From NCBI GenBank assembly GCA_002389295.1, contig DGOE01000060.1, forward strand, positions 1-31,730: a stretch of DNA of 31,730 bases. The letters are read 5' to 3'. The notes below the pieces were generated by a model. It worked only from the letters and a program-made list of their open reading frames with translations. It was not told where the DNA came from and did not search any database. Below are positions 31,553 to 31,730 of this stretch, in pieces; the first letter of the stretch is position 1; every line of letters starts with the position of its first letter. This DNA comes from Flavobacteriales bacterium UBA4474. Lineage in GTDB: Bacteria; Bacteroidota; Bacteroidia; Flavobacteriales_D; Sanyastnellaceae. Made by a program: the position numbers and the translations under genes.

Positions 31553-31730
31553 CTAGTTTTTTGGGGCTGCCTGAGACTCAAGCAAAGCGACCAAATGGCG
31601 GGATGCAGCGGTCCACGTGAAGTTGGAGCGGACGATGTGGGAGGCTTCTTGTCCCATGTCCGTGCACCGCGTGGAATCGGTGAGGAGGGCTTGGATTTCC
31701 CGCGCAAAGGATGCAGCGTCTTCAGCAGTG
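31553..31730 (-). CDS. Glycosyltransferase (GT4-like), C-terminal end only
   Basis: The last 58 residues of a minus-strand gene that enters from the right edge, ending in TAG at 31553-31555. The sequence has FAREIQALLTDS, CTDMGQEASHIV and NFTWTAASRHLVALLES. That matches the usual end of family 4 (glycosyl transferases group 1) proteins: a helix with LL.D, MG..A and a NF-W block that folds back on the N-terminal domain. The sugar donor and acceptor cannot be told from this fragment. The oxygenase gene begins 28 bases downstream. Confidence 0.7.
   Translation of the reverse strand, partial: TAEDAASFAREIQALLTDSTRCTDMGQEASHIVRSNFTWTAASRHLVALLESQAAPKN

Overview
The window looks like chromosome from a GC-rich member of the Bacteroidota, most likely a marine or aquatic Flavobacteriales-type lineage. 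Three things point there. Near-perfect TAnnTTTG minus-7 promoter boxes sit just upstream of several genes. A Na+-translocating NADH:quinone oxidoreductase (Nqr) operon end is followed by apbE. Secreted proteins carry 'GCTDxxACNYDxxAxxDDGSC' cysteine repeats. No rRNA, tRNA, CRISPR, insertion sequence or prophage is visible, and no gene-free stretch exceeds 200 bases.

Layout, left to right. (1) 1-1834: 3' end of nqrF, then apbE (flavinylation of Nqr subunits), facing a small one-helix membrane protein. (2) 1972-3693: a secreted beta-helix-like protein ending in two cysteine repeats and a dockerin-like tail. It converges on a PagL-like outer-membrane lipid A deacylase gene (3702-4793), which is divergent from mazG (4826-5683) followed by a GIN-domain (DUF2807) lipoprotein. 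(3) 6444-11538: a minus-strand run ffh - folD - ribD - EamA transporter - SGNH lipoprotein. Its first four genes are joined by stop/start overlaps or a 3-base gap. (4) 11681-22930: one 11.25-kb gene for a 3,749-residue secreted modular protein, closed by a strong hairpin terminator. (5) 23032-23661: a DUF493 gene and a small membrane-anchored protein. (6) 23663-31730: a long minus-strand series, read in transcription order as glycosyltransferase (partial), 2-oxoglutarate/Fe(II) oxygenase, HtrA/DegP protease, LON-domain protein, lipoprotein, DDAH-like amidinohydrolase, CtlX-like citrulline hydrolase, argS.

The most unusual content is the giant protein. I read it as an N-terminal signal peptide, five copies (A1-A5) of a ~190-residue domain I cannot assign to a named family, four glycogen-binding-like (CBM20/48-like) modules, twelve HYR-like Ig modules (one split by a ~150-residue nested insert), about 39 cysteine repeats, and a single dockerin-like calcium loop at the extreme C terminus. 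The smaller secreted protein at 1972-3693 ends the same way, and neither shows a recognisable type IX secretion C-terminal domain. This raises the possibility of a shared, non-standard surface-attachment or sorting tail. The other main signal is promoter layout: several genes have the minus-7 box only 4-8 bases before the ATG, which predicts leaderless or nearly leaderless mRNAs.
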